Source of the DNA: CAIWHR01 sp963779805
Lineage (GTDB): Bacteria > Pseudomonadota > Gammaproteobacteria > Burkholderiales > Casimicrobiaceae
Assembly (NCBI GenBank): GCA_963779805.1
Contig: CAVZZN010000009.1
Coordinates: 62,001-126,000 of the forward strand
DNA length: 64,000 bases
Direction of reading: 5' to 3'
The notes under the pieces were generated by a model, which was not told the DNA's origin, did no database searches, and saw nothing but the letters and a program-made list of their open reading frames with translations. Positions 19,347 through 29,021 of this stretch are shown here, one piece after another. Position numbers and translations under genes: made by a program. Every line of letters starts with the position of its first letter. Within the stretch, counting starts at the first letter, position 1.

Positions 19347-19715
19347 CTATCCCATGCAGAAGAAGTTGAGCTTGTTGCCGTCGAGATCGCGCCAGTAGGC
19401 GGCATAGAAGCCCTCGCCGCGCGGGCCGGGCTTGCCTTCGTCGGTCCCGCCGAGCTCCATGGCAAGCTTGTACATCGCGTCCACCTTCTCCTTGCTGTCA
19501 ACCGCGAGCGCCACCATCGTGCCGTTGCCGCGCGTCGCGGGCTTGCCGTCGAACGGCTTGCACACGCCGAGGCTGGGGGCCTGCGCGCTCGTGCCCCAGG
19601 CGACGGCGCGGTCGACCTCGAAGACTCGCTTCGCACCGAGCTTGCCGAGCAGCGCGTCGTAGAACGCGACGGCCTTGGGGAAGTCGTTGGTGCCGAGCGT
19701 GACGTATCCGATCAT
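19347..19715 (-). CDS. VOC-family (glyoxalase/bleomycin-resistance-like) protein
   Basis: 122-residue single-unit vicinal oxygen chelate protein, MIGYVTLGTNDFPKAVAFYDALLGKLG at the start and YAAYWRDLDGNKLNFFCMG at the end, the usual beta-alpha-beta-beta-beta pattern. The terminal D-x-x-G-N-K/L strand is the standard metal-side strand. Substrate is unknown. Start ATG is the first residue of the VOC homology, with an AAGGAA-rich leader upstream. Confidence 0.82.
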   Translation of the reverse strand: MIGYVTLGTNDFPKAVAFYDALLGKLGAKRVFEVDRAVAWGTSAQAPSLGVCKPFDGKPATRGNGTMVALAVDSKEKVDAMYKLAMELGGTDEGKPGPRGEGFYAAYWRDLDGNKLNFFCMG

Positions 19716-19876
19716 GGGACGTTCCTTCTCGCGGTTGGACGGAGCGGCATTATGCGGCAGGTCACACCCCGTGTCAGGTGGAGGCGTCGTCACTTCGATC
19801 CGGCCAACCGCAACGTGCGGTGGCAGCAAGACGCCGACCGGCGCGATCTCGCTCGACTTCCTGGGTACGCTGTAGC

Positions 19877-19898
19877 GACTCGGAGTCGACTCCGGGTC
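19877..19898. repeat. Tandem 11-bp palindromes (GACTC-n-GAGTC family), locus 1
   Basis: GACTCGGAGTC directly followed by GACTCCGGGTC. Each is a near-palindrome with core ACYCNGRGT. The second unit overlaps the stop codon of the MaoC-like gene on the minus strand. The reverse complement is nearly identical to two consecutive units at 26285-26306. Confidence 0.75.
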
Positions 19899-20349
19899 AG
19901 GCGGCCGGCTGCCGGCGCACGTAATGCTGGCGGCCGACCATCGTGCAGACCACCTCGCCGCGCTGGTTCAGCACGTCCCAGCGAAAGCGGACCGTGCCGC
20001 GATTCGGCTGGCGCTGCGAGGGCGTCTGCTCCAGCACGGTGCTGCGCAGGCGCAGGGCGTCGCCGGGGCGCACGGGCTTGGTCCAGCGCAACTCCTCGAG
20101 CCCTGGCGAGCCGATGCAACTCGACTCGAGCAGATAGCCGTCGCACATCAGGCGCATCGCGATGCTGCAGGTGTGCCAGCCGCTCGCGATGAGGCCACCG
20201 AAAGGCGTTGCCGCGGCCCGCGCTTCGTCGACGTGATAGGCCTGGGGATCGAAATCGCGGGCGAATGCCTTGATCTCGTCGGCCGTGACCGTGCGGCTTG
20301 CCGATTCGAAGGTCCAGCCCGGTGTGAAGTCTTCCCAGCAATAGCGCAT
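19897..20349 (-). CDS. MaoC-like (R-specific enoyl-CoA hydratase-type) hotdog protein
   Basis: 150-residue single hotdog-fold protein. Starts MRYCWEDFTPGWTFES and contains the hydratase-2 type active-site segment FARDFDPQAYHVDEARAAATPFGGLIASGWHT, with the Asp and His of the DxxxxH arrangement. Likely hydrates trans-2-enoyl-CoA or related CoA esters. Its stop codon is embedded in a tandem palindrome element. The longer in-frame extension upstream is not MaoC-like, so the internal ATG is preferred. Confidence 0.82.
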   Translation of the reverse strand: MRYCWEDFTPGWTFESASRTVTADEIKAFARDFDPQAYHVDEARAAATPFGGLIASGWHTCSIAMRLMCDGYLLESSCIGSPGLEELRWTKPVRPGDALRLRSTVLEQTPSQRQPNRGTVRFRWDVLNQRGEVVCTMVGRQHYVRRQPAA

Positions 20350-20732
20350 GGACACGTGAAGCCTCGACGGCAAGTGGCTGAACTGCACGGGATTCGCGCT
20401 CCCCGGACAGGGCGCGCGGTCAACTGTCGACATTAGCAGAGTCCGTCCGTCGCGCACGCGACTTCATGCAGTTCATGAGCTCGACGCGGAAAGCCGCACG
20501 AAATCATGCCATGGCCGGCGGTTGCTCGTGCCGTGCATCAGGTTGGAGTGTACCGGGCGCTCTGTCGCACCCCCAAACGGATGATGCACGCGGACCACGG
20601 CGGTTGCACACTGCGCGTCGAGCGGGCGCCTGCTCGATTTCGAGATCGCCCGCGCTCGCGTCGGCAACCCGTATCCCGCGTCGCTGTCCATCGCAGCAGC
20701 GACGCGCACCTCGGAGACTGCCCTTGGCCGCC
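20350..20732. other. 383-bp divergent intergenic region, no gene seen
   Basis: Between the MaoC-like gene (minus) and the unknown gene at 20733 (plus). Frames crossing it read as Arg/Ala/His-rich non-protein-like sequence. It must hold promoters for both flanking genes, but no strong -35/-10 pair or long dyad stands out. Confidence 0.5.
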
Positions 20733-21455
20733 ATGACGACCGGTCCGCACCCGCCGCGGCTGTGGCCCCGCCTTTCGGTGGCGTCGGCGCTGCTGCCGCT
20801 CGTGCGTCGCGCGCTGGTCGAGGACGAACGCGCGCCGCGCGGCGACCCGGCACCCGAGATCGACATGGCGCCGATCGTCGAGGACGACCTCTTCGGCTAC
20901 GAGCTCGCGCCGCGCGCGTTCGACCAGCCGGTCGTCGTCGTCGGCTGCACGGAGGACGGTATCGCGCGCGTGCGCCGCACCGAGTTCGACGCGCTCGAAG
21001 CGGGGCTGCGGCTCGCGACCCTGCACGGGCACGCGGTCGATGCGGAGCGCCCGCGCGTTCGGCGCAATCCCCGTCAGCAGGAAGCGCTCTACGCCGACTG
21101 GCCGACCGCGGCCGCCGAGGTGTGGGCCGCGTTCGCGAGCGCACCGCGCGGCGATCCCGCCCGCTGGCTCGAAACGATGGACGCGTGTCGGTCGCTCGAG
21201 AACGCCCTGACCATCGCCAACCTCCATCTGGCCGAGTGGGATCCGGTGGTCGAGTTCTTCGGCGTGCCCCATCAATCCGAATACGGCGTGCCGCTGCGCG
21301 GCGCGAACGGCGAGACGGGCAACCTGACGCTGCATCGTCCGGATCTCTGGCTGCTCTACTGGTGCGCGCCGCAGCGCATCGTGCAGCGGGAGTGGTCGCG
21401 TTTCTCGATCCCCGAGGGCGTGCCTGCCTTGCTGCCGCGGGACGCCAAGCGCTGA
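20733..21455 (+). CDS. Conserved-looking protein of unknown function, 240 aa
   Basis: Not recognised. Soluble, no signal peptide or membrane helix. The N-terminal part is Pro/Leu/Arg-rich, with an acidic middle (EIDMAPIVEDDLFGYELAPRAFDQPVVVVG) and an aromatic C-terminal half (ENALTIANLHLAEWDPVVEFFGVPHQSEYG, LWLLYWCAPQRIVQREWSRFSIPEGVP) that looks like a folded domain. It ends 7 bp before the stop of the convergent helicase gene. Codon bias matches its neighbours, so it is likely real. Confidence 0.65.
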   Translation: MTTGPHPPRLWPRLSVASALLPLVRRALVEDERAPRGDPAPEIDMAPIVEDDLFGYELAPRAFDQPVVVVGCTEDGIARVRRTEFDALEAGLRLATLHGHAVDAERPRVRRNPRQQEALYADWPTAAAEVWAAFASAPRGDPARWLETMDACRSLENALTIANLHLAEWDPVVEFFGVPHQSEYGVPLRGANGETGNLTLHRPDLWLLYWCAPQRIVQREWSRFSIPEGVPALLPRDAKR

Positions 21456-21462
21456 CGCGCGC

Positions 21463-23566
21463 TCACTTCCAGCCGGCGAGAAGACGCGCGCCGATATCGA
21501 TGCGCGGCTTCGGCTCGCGCGCGAGCGCTGGGCGCTGCGAGCTCGGGCACTGCACGCGGCCACGCCGAGCACTCGAAGTGCACGAGCAGCGCGTCGGGCA
21601 GGAAGCGCGTGCGCGCGGCATAGACGTGCCGGTCGCCGAGTCCCGCCTGCTGGCGCACGTAGAAGCGCTGCGGCACGATGAGATCGAGGTGGTCCCGGGC
21701 GCGCGTCATCGCCACGTACAGCAGGCGGCGCTCCTCCTCGATCTCCTCGCTCGAGCCGGTGGCCATGTCCGAAGGGATGCAGCCGTCGACCGCGTTCAGC
21801 ACGTGCACGCTCTTCCACTCCTGCCCTTTGGCGGAGTGGATCGTGGAGAGGATCAGGTAGTCCTCGTCGCGTGCGGGCCGCCCTGCATCGGCGCTGGTGA
21901 CCGACGGCGGATCGAGCGTGAGCTCGGTCAGGAAACGCTCGCGCGACGGGTAGGTCGACGCGATGTCCACGAGCTGCGCGAGATCGCGCGCCCGCACGCC
22001 GGCGTCCTCGTACAGGCGCTCGAGGTGCGGCTCGTACCAGCGCGCCGCGAGGTCGATCCCGGCGGGCCACGCGCAGCGCGGATCGCGCAACGCGGCGACG
22101 AGCTGCACGAACTCGGGCCACGCGGCGGCGGCATTGGCAGGCGCGCTGAAACCCTGCAACGCGGTGTGCGGATCCGCTGCGGCGTCGACGGCCTCCAGCA
22201 CCCGCGTCGCCGTGGCCGGGCCGATGCCGGGCAGAAGCTGCAGCACGCGGAAGCCCGCGATGCGACCGCGAGGGTTGTCCGCGAAGCGCAGCAGCGACAG
22301 CACGTCCTTGATGTGCGCCGCCTCGAGGAATTGCAGGCCGCCGTACTTCACGAACGGAATGCCGCGCCGGGCGAGCTCCAGCTCGAGCTGCGCACTGTGC
22401 GCCGAGCTGCGGAAGAGCACCGCCTGCGACTTGAGCGCGATGCCGGCTTCGCGGTGCTCGAGCACGCGCTCGGCGACGCAGCGCGCCTGCTCCGCTTCGT
22501 CGCGCACGCTCACCAGCCGCGGCTTCGCTCCGGCTACGCGCTCGGTCCAGAGGTTCTTGGTGAAGCGCTCGCGCGCAAGTCCGATGACCGCGTTCGACGC
22601 GTCGAGGATCGGCTGCGTCGAGCGGTAGTTGCGGTCGAGGGTCACGACGCGCGCGGGTGGATCGAAGCAGCCCGGGAAGTCCAGGATGTTGCGCACGGTC
22701 GCGGAGCGGAACGAGTAGATCGCCTGCGCGTCGTCGCCCACGACGACCACGCCCTCGCCGTGCGGCTTCATGCCGAGCAGGATCGCCGCCTGCAGCCGGT
22801 TGGTGTCCTGGTATTCGTCGACGAGCACGTGCGTGAAGCGCGCGCCGATCTCCGCGCCGAGCGCCGGGTCCGCCGCCATGTGCGACCAGTAGAGCAGCAG
22901 GTCGTCGAAGTCGAGCACGTGCTGCGCCTGCTTGGCGGCGACATACGCGGCGAAGAGCCGCCGCAACTCGGCCTCGAACGCGACGCACCAGGGATACGAC
23001 TGCGCCAGCACGTCGGCGAGGGGCGTGCCGCTGTTCACGGCGCGCGAGTAGATCGCGAGGCACGTTCCCTTGGTCGGGAAACGCTGGGCCGTCACCTCGA
23101 ACGCGAGCTCGTGCCGCACGAGACCCAGCAAGTCTTCGGAATCGGTGCGATCGTGGATCGTGAACTGCGGATCGAGGCCGATGCGCAAGGCGTATTCGCG
23201 GACGAGGCGCGCGCCCACGCCGTGGAAGGTTCCGGCCCAGGGCAGCGTCGACGGCACCCGCTGCCGCAGCGTGTCCTGAACCACGCGCGCGGCACGGCGT
23301 TCGAGCTCGGCCGCAGCGCGGCGCGAGAACGTGAGCAGCAGGATGCGCTCCGGATCGGCGCCGCGCACGAGCAGGTGCGCGACGCAATGCGCGAGGGTGC
23401 TGGTCTTGCCCGAGCCGGCGCCGGCGATGACGAGCAGCGGCCCGGCGCGCGTGCGTTCCGGTGCGGCGTGCAGCACCGCGGCGACCTGTTCGGGGTTCAG
23501 CGTATCGAGCGGTGATGCAGGCACCACTTGCGTGGCGGGAACGGTGGCACCAGGGGGGGTCGGCAT
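21463..23566 (-). CDS. UvrD/Rep-type superfamily 1 DNA helicase
   Basis: ATP-dependent 3'-5' DNA helicase, about 700 residues. Motif I AGAGSGKTSTLAH, motif II VLVDEYQDTN, motif III GDDAQAIYSFRSA, motif IV NYRSTQ, motif V TIHSAKGQEW and motif VI LLYVAMTRARDHL are all readable. A one-base insertion near 21512 throws the raw frame into a longer, Arg-rich tail; correcting it ends the protein in RIDIGARLLAGWK, typical of Rep-like helicases. ATG at 23566 lies just before the start of helicase homology. No RecB/AddA partner is adjacent. Confidence 0.88.
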
Positions 23567-23630
23567 GCCCCCGATTACACTACGATCGAACGCTCGTTCG
23601 CAAGCCCGCCACGAGGGGCTTCGCGACCCT

Positions 23631-23660
23631 GGGTGTCGGGATAAGTGTCTCCCGACACCC
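23631..23660 (-). terminator. 11-bp-stem hairpin downstream of the matrixin gene
   Basis: GGGTGTCGGGA (23631-23641) pairs with TCCCGACACCC (23650-23660) across an 8-nt loop. It lies about 40 bp after the matrixin stop and before the helicase start on the same strand. A terminator or other 3'-end structure is likely; no T-run is present. Confidence 0.5.
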
Positions 23661-23699
23661 GGGGTGCCGGCGACGCCCAGCGTGGTCACGTCGCGCGGT

Positions 23700-24977
23700 T
23701 CAGGCGCCCGCGCACCAGGTCACGCCTTCGGGAACCCAGCCGCGGGCGGTCATTTCGCTCGCGACCGAGGCGTCGGTCACGTAGCGGTGATTGGGCTCGC
23801 CCTGCGGACGGAAGAAGCGATACACGGGCTGCATGCCCGCGGGACAGCTTCCGTTCGCGTCGGGCAGCGCGGCGTAGAACGCATAGCCTTCCAGGATCCA
23901 CACCGGCCAGCGTACAGGAACGTCCGCGCATTCCTGCGGGTTCGCGGTGTAGAAGTGCGAATCCGGGCCGATGCGCTTCCCCGTCTGCGGATCGATCCGC
24001 CAATCGCCGTAGAAACGACACATCGGCTCGAGGCCGGGCAGCGGCGAACGCCACACGGGAAAGCTGAATCCCGTCGCGCGCCACTGCCCATCGGGGCCGC
24101 CGTTGGCGAGCGAGGCCTGCTCGTTCGCATCCGCGGTCATGAAGTAGTGATCGAGCGCGGGATGGTAGTACTCGAGGGCGCGAGCATCGGCGGCGGGCAG
24201 GGAACCCGTTCCACCGGTCGCGGTGCCGGCTGCAGTGCCGCCATTGCCGCCCGGTACCGGCGGCGGTGGCGTCTGCGCCGCCACCGGTGTCATCGGCGGA
24301 CCGTACAGCGCCTGACATCCTGCGATGTCGTCGTCGCTCAGTGCCGTCGCGTACGAATACGCCGGCGTGGCGGGCGGTCCGGCCATCACCGCGTCCGCAT
24401 TCGTGGAGTGGTCGAGCCCGATCGCGTGCCCGAGCTCGTGCAGGACGAGCGGCAGCATCGCGGTCGCGCTGCCATTGGTGCTCACGTTGAGCTGGATGTC
24501 GGTTTCGTCGAGCACCCCGTTCTGCGTGTACCAGCTCGTATTGCCGCCGCTCGCCATCTGCGGTAGCCAGCCGATCACGTTGGCGCCGTCTTCCGCGGTC
24601 GCGGGGCGGGTCGTGGTGCCCAGATAGTCGAAGTGGATGCCGCAGTGCGCGGACCAGATGCCCATCGCCTGCTGGATCACCGCCGCGATGCGATCGGCGT
24701 CGCCCCAGCCCGGCTGCTCCGCGGGCGCATAGGACCACGACATCGTGTTGCCGGCCCAGCGCGCGCCCGATGCGAGCTGCGCGTACTTCGGCGTAGCGTC
24801 ACCCGCGCCGTGCGCGCTCGACGTCATGAGGGCGAGTGCGGTCGCCCACACCACTGCCGTGATTCTGGGCTTGCGGCGTGTAGGACGGGTGCTGGGCGCT
24901 GCAGGTGCGGTGCGACACGCACGCGTGCGACAGACGTCCGTACGCATTGCGGAAGACCTCGATCCCGACGATGCCAT
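23700..24977 (-). CDS. Secreted matrixin-type zinc metalloprotease with C-terminal DUF5648-like domain
   Basis: 425 residues. An N-terminal Arg-rich segment leads into a signal peptide (ITAVVWATALALMTSSAHG). The protease domain carries the metzincin zinc site HELGHAIGLDH and a Met-turn-like ADAVMAG. After a Pro/Gly/Thr-rich linker the C-terminal 160 residues contain YYHPALDHYFMTAD, HFYTANPQEC and NHRYVTD repeats, the pattern of the DUF5648 module often linked to secreted proteins. The ATG at 24977 is supported by a GGAGG Shine-Dalgarno about 10 bp upstream. Likely an exported protease; substrate unknown. Confidence 0.82.
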   Translation of the reverse strand: MASSGSRSSAMRTDVCRTRACRTAPAAPSTRPTRRKPRITAVVWATALALMTSSAHGAGDATPKYAQLASGARWAGNTMSWSYAPAEQPGWGDADRIAAVIQQAMGIWSAHCGIHFDYLGTTTRPATAEDGANVIGWLPQMASGGNTSWYTQNGVLDETDIQLNVSTNGSATAMLPLVLHELGHAIGLDHSTNADAVMAGPPATPAYSYATALSDDDIAGCQALYGPPMTPVAAQTPPPPVPGGNGGTAAGTATGGTGSLPAADARALEYYHPALDHYFMTADANEQASLANGGPDGQWRATGFSFPVWRSPLPGLEPMCRFYGDWRIDPQTGKRIGPDSHFYTANPQECADVPVRWPVWILEGYAFYAALPDANGSCPAGMQPVYRFFRPQGEPNHRYVTDASVASEMTARGWVPEGVTWCAGA

Positions 24978-25611
24978 GATGCTTTTCCCTCCAGTGATCC
25001 TGCCCGGAGGAATGCGCAACTGACATGCCACCGAAGTGCGACGTGCGAACGGACTCGAGCCGACGGCGGAACACCGCACGGCTCATCGCCGCGCGGAAGC
25101 GCCTGCAGCAGTGGGTTGACCGGGAAGCGCTCGGCGGCGCCGGCACCGATGGCGTTTTGGCGCATCGGCGAAATCTGCCGTCACGCCCGGTGCACTTCGG
25201 AGTGCTACGCCGATGCGAGGCGCCGGGGATTGGCGGGACGTCGCATCGGCTATCGAATTGGAGATTACGGCGAGAACGTTGCCGCGTCTGCGCGCTGGCG
25301 TACATAGCAGCCGGACGCGAGAAGGCGCGCCGCGGGCACGGCTGGCAGAGCGGCAAATCTTTCCGTTGCGCACGCAACGTTTGCCCGGCGCGACGTCGGG
25401 CGCGCGTCTCCGATCGCCGGCCCCTGCCTGCGCCTGGTGCGACAGCGTGCACAGCAGCTTCGGACAGCGCCGACGCAGCGTTTCGGACGAGAGGAACGGG
25501 CGTGTCGGACAAATCCCACGCGCGTTCGGATTGGCCCTACCCGGATGCGCGACGGGAACGCCGAGCGCTGAGCATCCAACGCGCGCGGCGAGGACTCCGC
25601 GCGATCGACCG
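24978..25611. other. 634-bp intergenic region, no convincing gene
   Basis: Between the matrixin start and the end of the isochorismatase-like gene. Open frames on both strands are rich in Arg, Ala, Cys and Ser with no motif, no good ribosome binding site and no family resemblance. Base composition is somewhat less G/C-skewed by codon position than the flanking genes. A decayed gene or regulatory DNA cannot be excluded. Confidence 0.5.
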
Positions 25612-26241
25612 CTACCGCGATGCGAGACCTTGCTCGATCTGGGCCACGGTACGCACCCGTGCCATGCGCGGAAAGATCCGAACCATGAACTGCTCGTGGT
25701 TGTCGCGCTCCGGCGACGTGCACGCGTCGCGCGCGATCACGACGCTATAGTCCATGTCGCGCGCGGCAAAGGCCGTGCTGGCGACGCCGACATCGGTCGA
25801 CCCGCCGGCAAGCACGATGGTGGTCACGCCGCGGGTGCGCAACGCGAGATCGAGATAGGTCTGGTAGAACGCGCTCCAGCGGTATTTCGGGACGATGTAG
25901 TCGTCGGGCTGCGGCGCGAGCTCGTCGATCACTTGCGCTTCCCACGTGCCGGCCATGATCGCCGGCTTGAAGCGTCCCTCGCCGCCGGGCGCAATCGGCC
26001 GCAAGCGATTGTCGGTGTCGCGCAGCGTCGTGCCGCTCGTCGCATTGTCGGCGCGATGGGCCGCATTGGCATACGCGATCATCATGCGCGCCGCACGCGC
26101 ACACGCGGCGAGGCGCACGGCAGCGGCGATGACGGGCGCGTAACGCGCTGAGGTTTGCGCGTCGCCCGTCCTGACGTGCCCGTTGAGGAAGTCGAACAGC
26201 ACGAGCGCGGTGCGCGCAGGATCGAGACGCTCGTTCATCAT
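25612..26241 (-). CDS. Isochorismatase-like hydrolase with Gly in place of the catalytic Cys
   Basis: About 209 residues of the isochorismatase/cysteine-hydrolase fold: catalytic Asp in ALVLFDFLNGH, Lys in IVPKYRWSAF, and the nucleophile elbow region LAGGSTDVGVASTAF. Amidases and nicotinamidases of this fold have Cys in TxxCVxxT; here that residue is Gly (TDVGVAST), as in true isochorismatases such as EntB. So a vinyl-ether hydrolase-like or other non-amidase activity is more likely. The ATG pair at 26241/26238 begins the homology. It diverges from the binding-protein gene at 26511. Confidence 0.78.
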   Translation of the reverse strand: MMNERLDPARTALVLFDFLNGHVRTGDAQTSARYAPVIAAAVRLAACARAARMMIAYANAAHRADNATSGTTLRDTDNRLRPIAPGGEGRFKPAIMAGTWEAQVIDELAPQPDDYIVPKYRWSAFYQTYLDLALRTRGVTTIVLAGGSTDVGVASTAFAARDMDYSVVIARDACTSPERDNHEQFMVRIFPRMARVRTVAQIEQGLASR

Positions 26242-26273
26242 GAGAGCAAAGACAGCATGGCCGCCGGATTCAA

Positions 26274-26317
26274 CACCCGGGTCGGACCCGGAGTCAACTC
26301 CGAGTGGATTCCGAGTC
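26274..26317. repeat. Array of 11-bp palindromic units, locus 2
   Basis: Consecutive 11-mers: CACCCGGGTCG (degenerate), GACCCGGAGTC, AACTCCGAGTG, GATTCCGAGTC, with a weak fifth unit following. Core ACYCNGRGT is clear in the second and third. It lies in the divergent region between the isochorismatase-like gene and the binding-protein gene, the only copy of the family not at a 3' gene end. Confidence 0.7.
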
Positions 26318-26510
26318 GCCTTGGACTCGGTGGCAGCGGGCCCGTCGGGGCAAGGGGCGGCAAGGCGCGGACTCGCGCGCCCGCAGCCGCGTTCCGCATC
26401 GGGGAACGCAGTTCCGATTCGTTTCCCCGGCGCGGCAGGCGATCTACAATGCGCGCACGGCGATCCCCCCATGCGAGAGGTGCGACGCCGCTTTCACCGG
26501 AGGATCGCTC

Positions 26511-27561
26511 ATGAACGTTCGTGCCGTGCTCGGCATCATCGCGCTGTCGTTGCTCGTCGGCGGCAGCGCTCGCGCGCAGACCGTCGACATCGCCACCCTC
26601 GTCAACCTGCAGGGGCCCGCGCGCGAGCAGCGTCTCGCCGAGGGTGCGAAGAAGGAAGGCGAGGTCACGCTCTACACCTCCCTCGTCGTGGACGACGTGC
26701 AGAACCTCGCCTCGGCCTTCGAGAAGAAATACGGCGTCAAGCTCAAGTTCTGGCGCGCGAGCTCGGAGAAGGTGGTGCAGCGCATCGTGACCGAGACGCG
26801 CGCGAACCGCTTCGACTACGACGTCGTGGAGACCAACGGTCCGGAGCTCGAGGCGCTGTACCGCGAGAAGCTGCTCGAGCCGGCCTCCTCCCCGAGCGAC
26901 GCCGACCTGCTGCCGGCCGCCTTGCGTCCGCACAAGGCCTGGGTCGGCACGCGCCTCAACATGTTCGTGCAGGCGTACAACACCAACCTCGTGCGCAAGG
27001 AGGATCTGCCCAGGACGTATCAGGACCTCCTCGATCCGCGCTGGAAGGGCAAGCTCGGCATCGAGGCCGAGGATGTCGACTGGTTCGGCGCGGTGGTCAC
27101 GGACCTGGGCGAGGAGAAGGGCCTGAAGCTCTTCCGCGACATCGTCGCGACCAACGGGATCTCGGTGCGCAAGGGTCACACGCTGCTCGCCGGACTCGTC
27201 GGCGAGCGGCGAGGTGCCGTTCGCGCTCACCGTGTACAACCACAACGCCGAGCGCCTGAAGCAGAAGGGCGCACCCATCGACTGGTACGCCATCCCGCCC
27301 GCGTTCGTGCGTCCCAATGGCATGGGCATTTCGCGCAAGCCGCCGCATCCGCACGGCGCCCTGCTCTTCTACGACTTCCTGCTTTCGCCCGAAGGCCAGC
27401 GCATTCTCGAGAAGGGCAACTACGTGCCGGCCAATCGCAAGCTCGACAACCCGGCCCAGAAGCTTCATCTGAAGTTCATCGATCCGGCGATGGTGCTGGA
27501 CGAGTCCGCCAAGTGGGACAAGCTGTGGGACGAGATCATCGTCAAGCAGTCGAGGCAATAG
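26511..27561 (+). CDS. Periplasmic solute-binding protein, Fe(III)/AfuA-like family (paralogue 1)
   Basis: 349 residues after ignoring a one-base insertion near 27203 (GTCGCGAGC read GTCGGCGAGC). Signal peptide MNVRAVLGIIALSLLVGGSARAQ. Shares with four other proteins in this window the segments FEKKYGVKLKFWRAS, QAYNTNLV, LLDPRWKGKLGIEAED and GISVRKGHTLL. Shine-Dalgarno GGAGGA (26499-26504) supports the start. No permease or ATPase adjoins; instead it heads a packed operon with an M29-like protein and a MoxR/VWA pair, overlapping the next start by 1 bp. Ligand unknown; ferric-ion or carboxylate binding is possible. Confidence 0.85.
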
Positions 27562-29021
27562 TGCAGGCCCCCGGCGTGCCGAAGCCGCTGCCGGGCTTCG
27601 AGTACCCTGCCCCGCGTCATCCCGCGTACCTGCGCCAGGAACGCACCGACGACATCGAGGCGCTGATGCCGCTCGCGCGCGCCCACCTGCAGCGCCGCTA
27701 CGGCCGCTCGGCGCTCGGCGACATCCGCGACAACGATCATCTGCTGATCATCACGTTCCCGCACCAGAACGATCTCGTGTTCGAAGCGCTGAAGCGGGCG
27801 CTGCTCGAGCGCGGCGTGGCACGGGTGGATCGCATCGATACGGTCGACCTCGGCATGGAAGCCGTCGAGTACAGCGCGGCGGACGGCTGGCGCGAGATCA
27901 CCGACCGCCTGCCGCCCATGATCGAGAGCGGGGTCGAGTTCAACGTCGCGTCGGCCGCGCTGAAGCGCTTTCTCGACGATCGCCCGGGCTACACCGGCGT
28001 GTACGCGGGCGAGGCCGGACGTTCGCACTGGCGTCGCGCCGCCGGCAAGAAGATCCGCAACAACTGGGTGTACGGCACCTACGAGGACTTCATCTCGCGC
28101 GCGAACGGCTGGCCCGACGAGATCTGGCGGCTCGTCGACTGGAAGCTCGTGAATGCGTTCCGGCGCGCAGCGGCCGTGCGCATCACGAGCCCCGAAGGCA
28201 CCGACATCGGCTGGAAGGTCACGCCCGAGCAGGCCGACCTCTGGCCCAAGGGCGCGTACATCTCGGGGCACATCCTGGGCTCGACCATCCAGGGCATCCG
28301 CTTCGGACATCCGGTCGACACGTTCCTCGAGCAGGCGAAGATCCTGATGCCCACGTTGAACGGCGTGATCGGCGGCACCAGCAATCACACCGGCTACTAT
28401 CCGCACATCCAGGTGCACGTCGAAAGCGGCATGATCACGAGGATCGAGGGCGGCGGCAAATACGGCGAGCTGTGGCGCGAGGTGGTGGAGCGCTACAAGG
28501 ACGTGCAGTACCCGGGCTTTCCGTACCGGGGCTGGGCGTATTTCAACGATGCCTCCATCGGCACCAACGCCAAGAGCTACCGCCAGATCGAGACGCTGTG
28601 GAAGTACAACGACTCGTGGACCAACCTGCCGGAGCGCGCGCAGGCCGGCGTCATCCACTTCGGCTTCGGCGCGGAGCACTGGGACCAGACGTTCCTTTCG
28701 TACTGCAAGCGCAACAAGCTGCCGACGATGCATTTCCCCCACGTGCACAACGTGTTCGCAACCTACGAGATCCAGGACCGCGACAGCGGGGAATGGGTGA
28801 AGCTCATCGACAAGGGCCGCCTCACGATGCTCGACGATCCCGAGGTCGTGCGCCTCGCGAACATGCTGGGCGGGTCGTACCATCTCGAGTACGACTGGAT
28901 CCCGGCGCTGCCGGGCATCAACTGGCCAGGCGACTACCAGCGCGACTACGCGCACGATCCGGTCGCCTGGATCCGGCGCGAGCAGGACGGCGAGTTCGCG
29001 GCGGCGGGGCAGGCATCGTGA
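27561..29021 (+). CDS. Unknown protein with distant M29-aminopeptidase-like features
   Basis: 486 residues, cytoplasmic by appearance. Segments such as CGxxGGTSNHTG-like (VIGGTSNHTGYYPHIQVHVESG), ITRIEGGGKYGELW, DASIGTNAKSYR, GVIHFGFGAEHW and MHFPHVHN resemble, weakly, the order of conserved blocks in M29 leucyl aminopeptidases (metal-binding Glu/His and an IGTN block). The relation is my inference from pattern and needs a profile search. GTG start overlaps the previous stop by 1 bp, and its stop overlaps the MoxR start (GTGA), so it is tightly co-translated with a MoxR/VWA pair and may be the protein they act on. Confidence 0.6.
   Translation: MQAPGVPKPLPGFEYPAPRHPAYLRQERTDDIEALMPLARAHLQRRYGRSALGDIRDNDHLLIITFPHQNDLVFEALKRALLERGVARVDRIDTVDLGMEAVEYSAADGWREITDRLPPMIESGVEFNVASAALKRFLDDRPGYTGVYAGEAGRSHWRRAAGKKIRNNWVYGTYEDFISRANGWPDEIWRLVDWKLVNAFRRAAAVRITSPEGTDIGWKVTPEQADLWPKGAYISGHILGSTIQGIRFGHPVDTFLEQAKILMPTLNGVIGGTSNHTGYYPHIQVHVESGMITRIEGGGKYGELWREVVERYKDVQYPGFPYRGWAYFNDASIGTNAKSYRQIETLWKYNDSWTNLPERAQAGVIHFGFGAEHWDQTFLSYCKRNKLPTMHFPHVHNVFATYEIQDRDSGEWVKLIDKGRLTMLDDPEVVRLANMLGGSYHLEYDWIPALPGINWPGDYQRDYAHDPVAWIRREQDGEFAAAGQAS

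Noticed and set aside
24978..25611. Possible gene(s) of up to 241 codons on either strand in the gap before the isochorismatase-like gene
   Set aside because: Arg/Cys/Ser-rich translations without family patterns, start signals or consistent codon-position bias.
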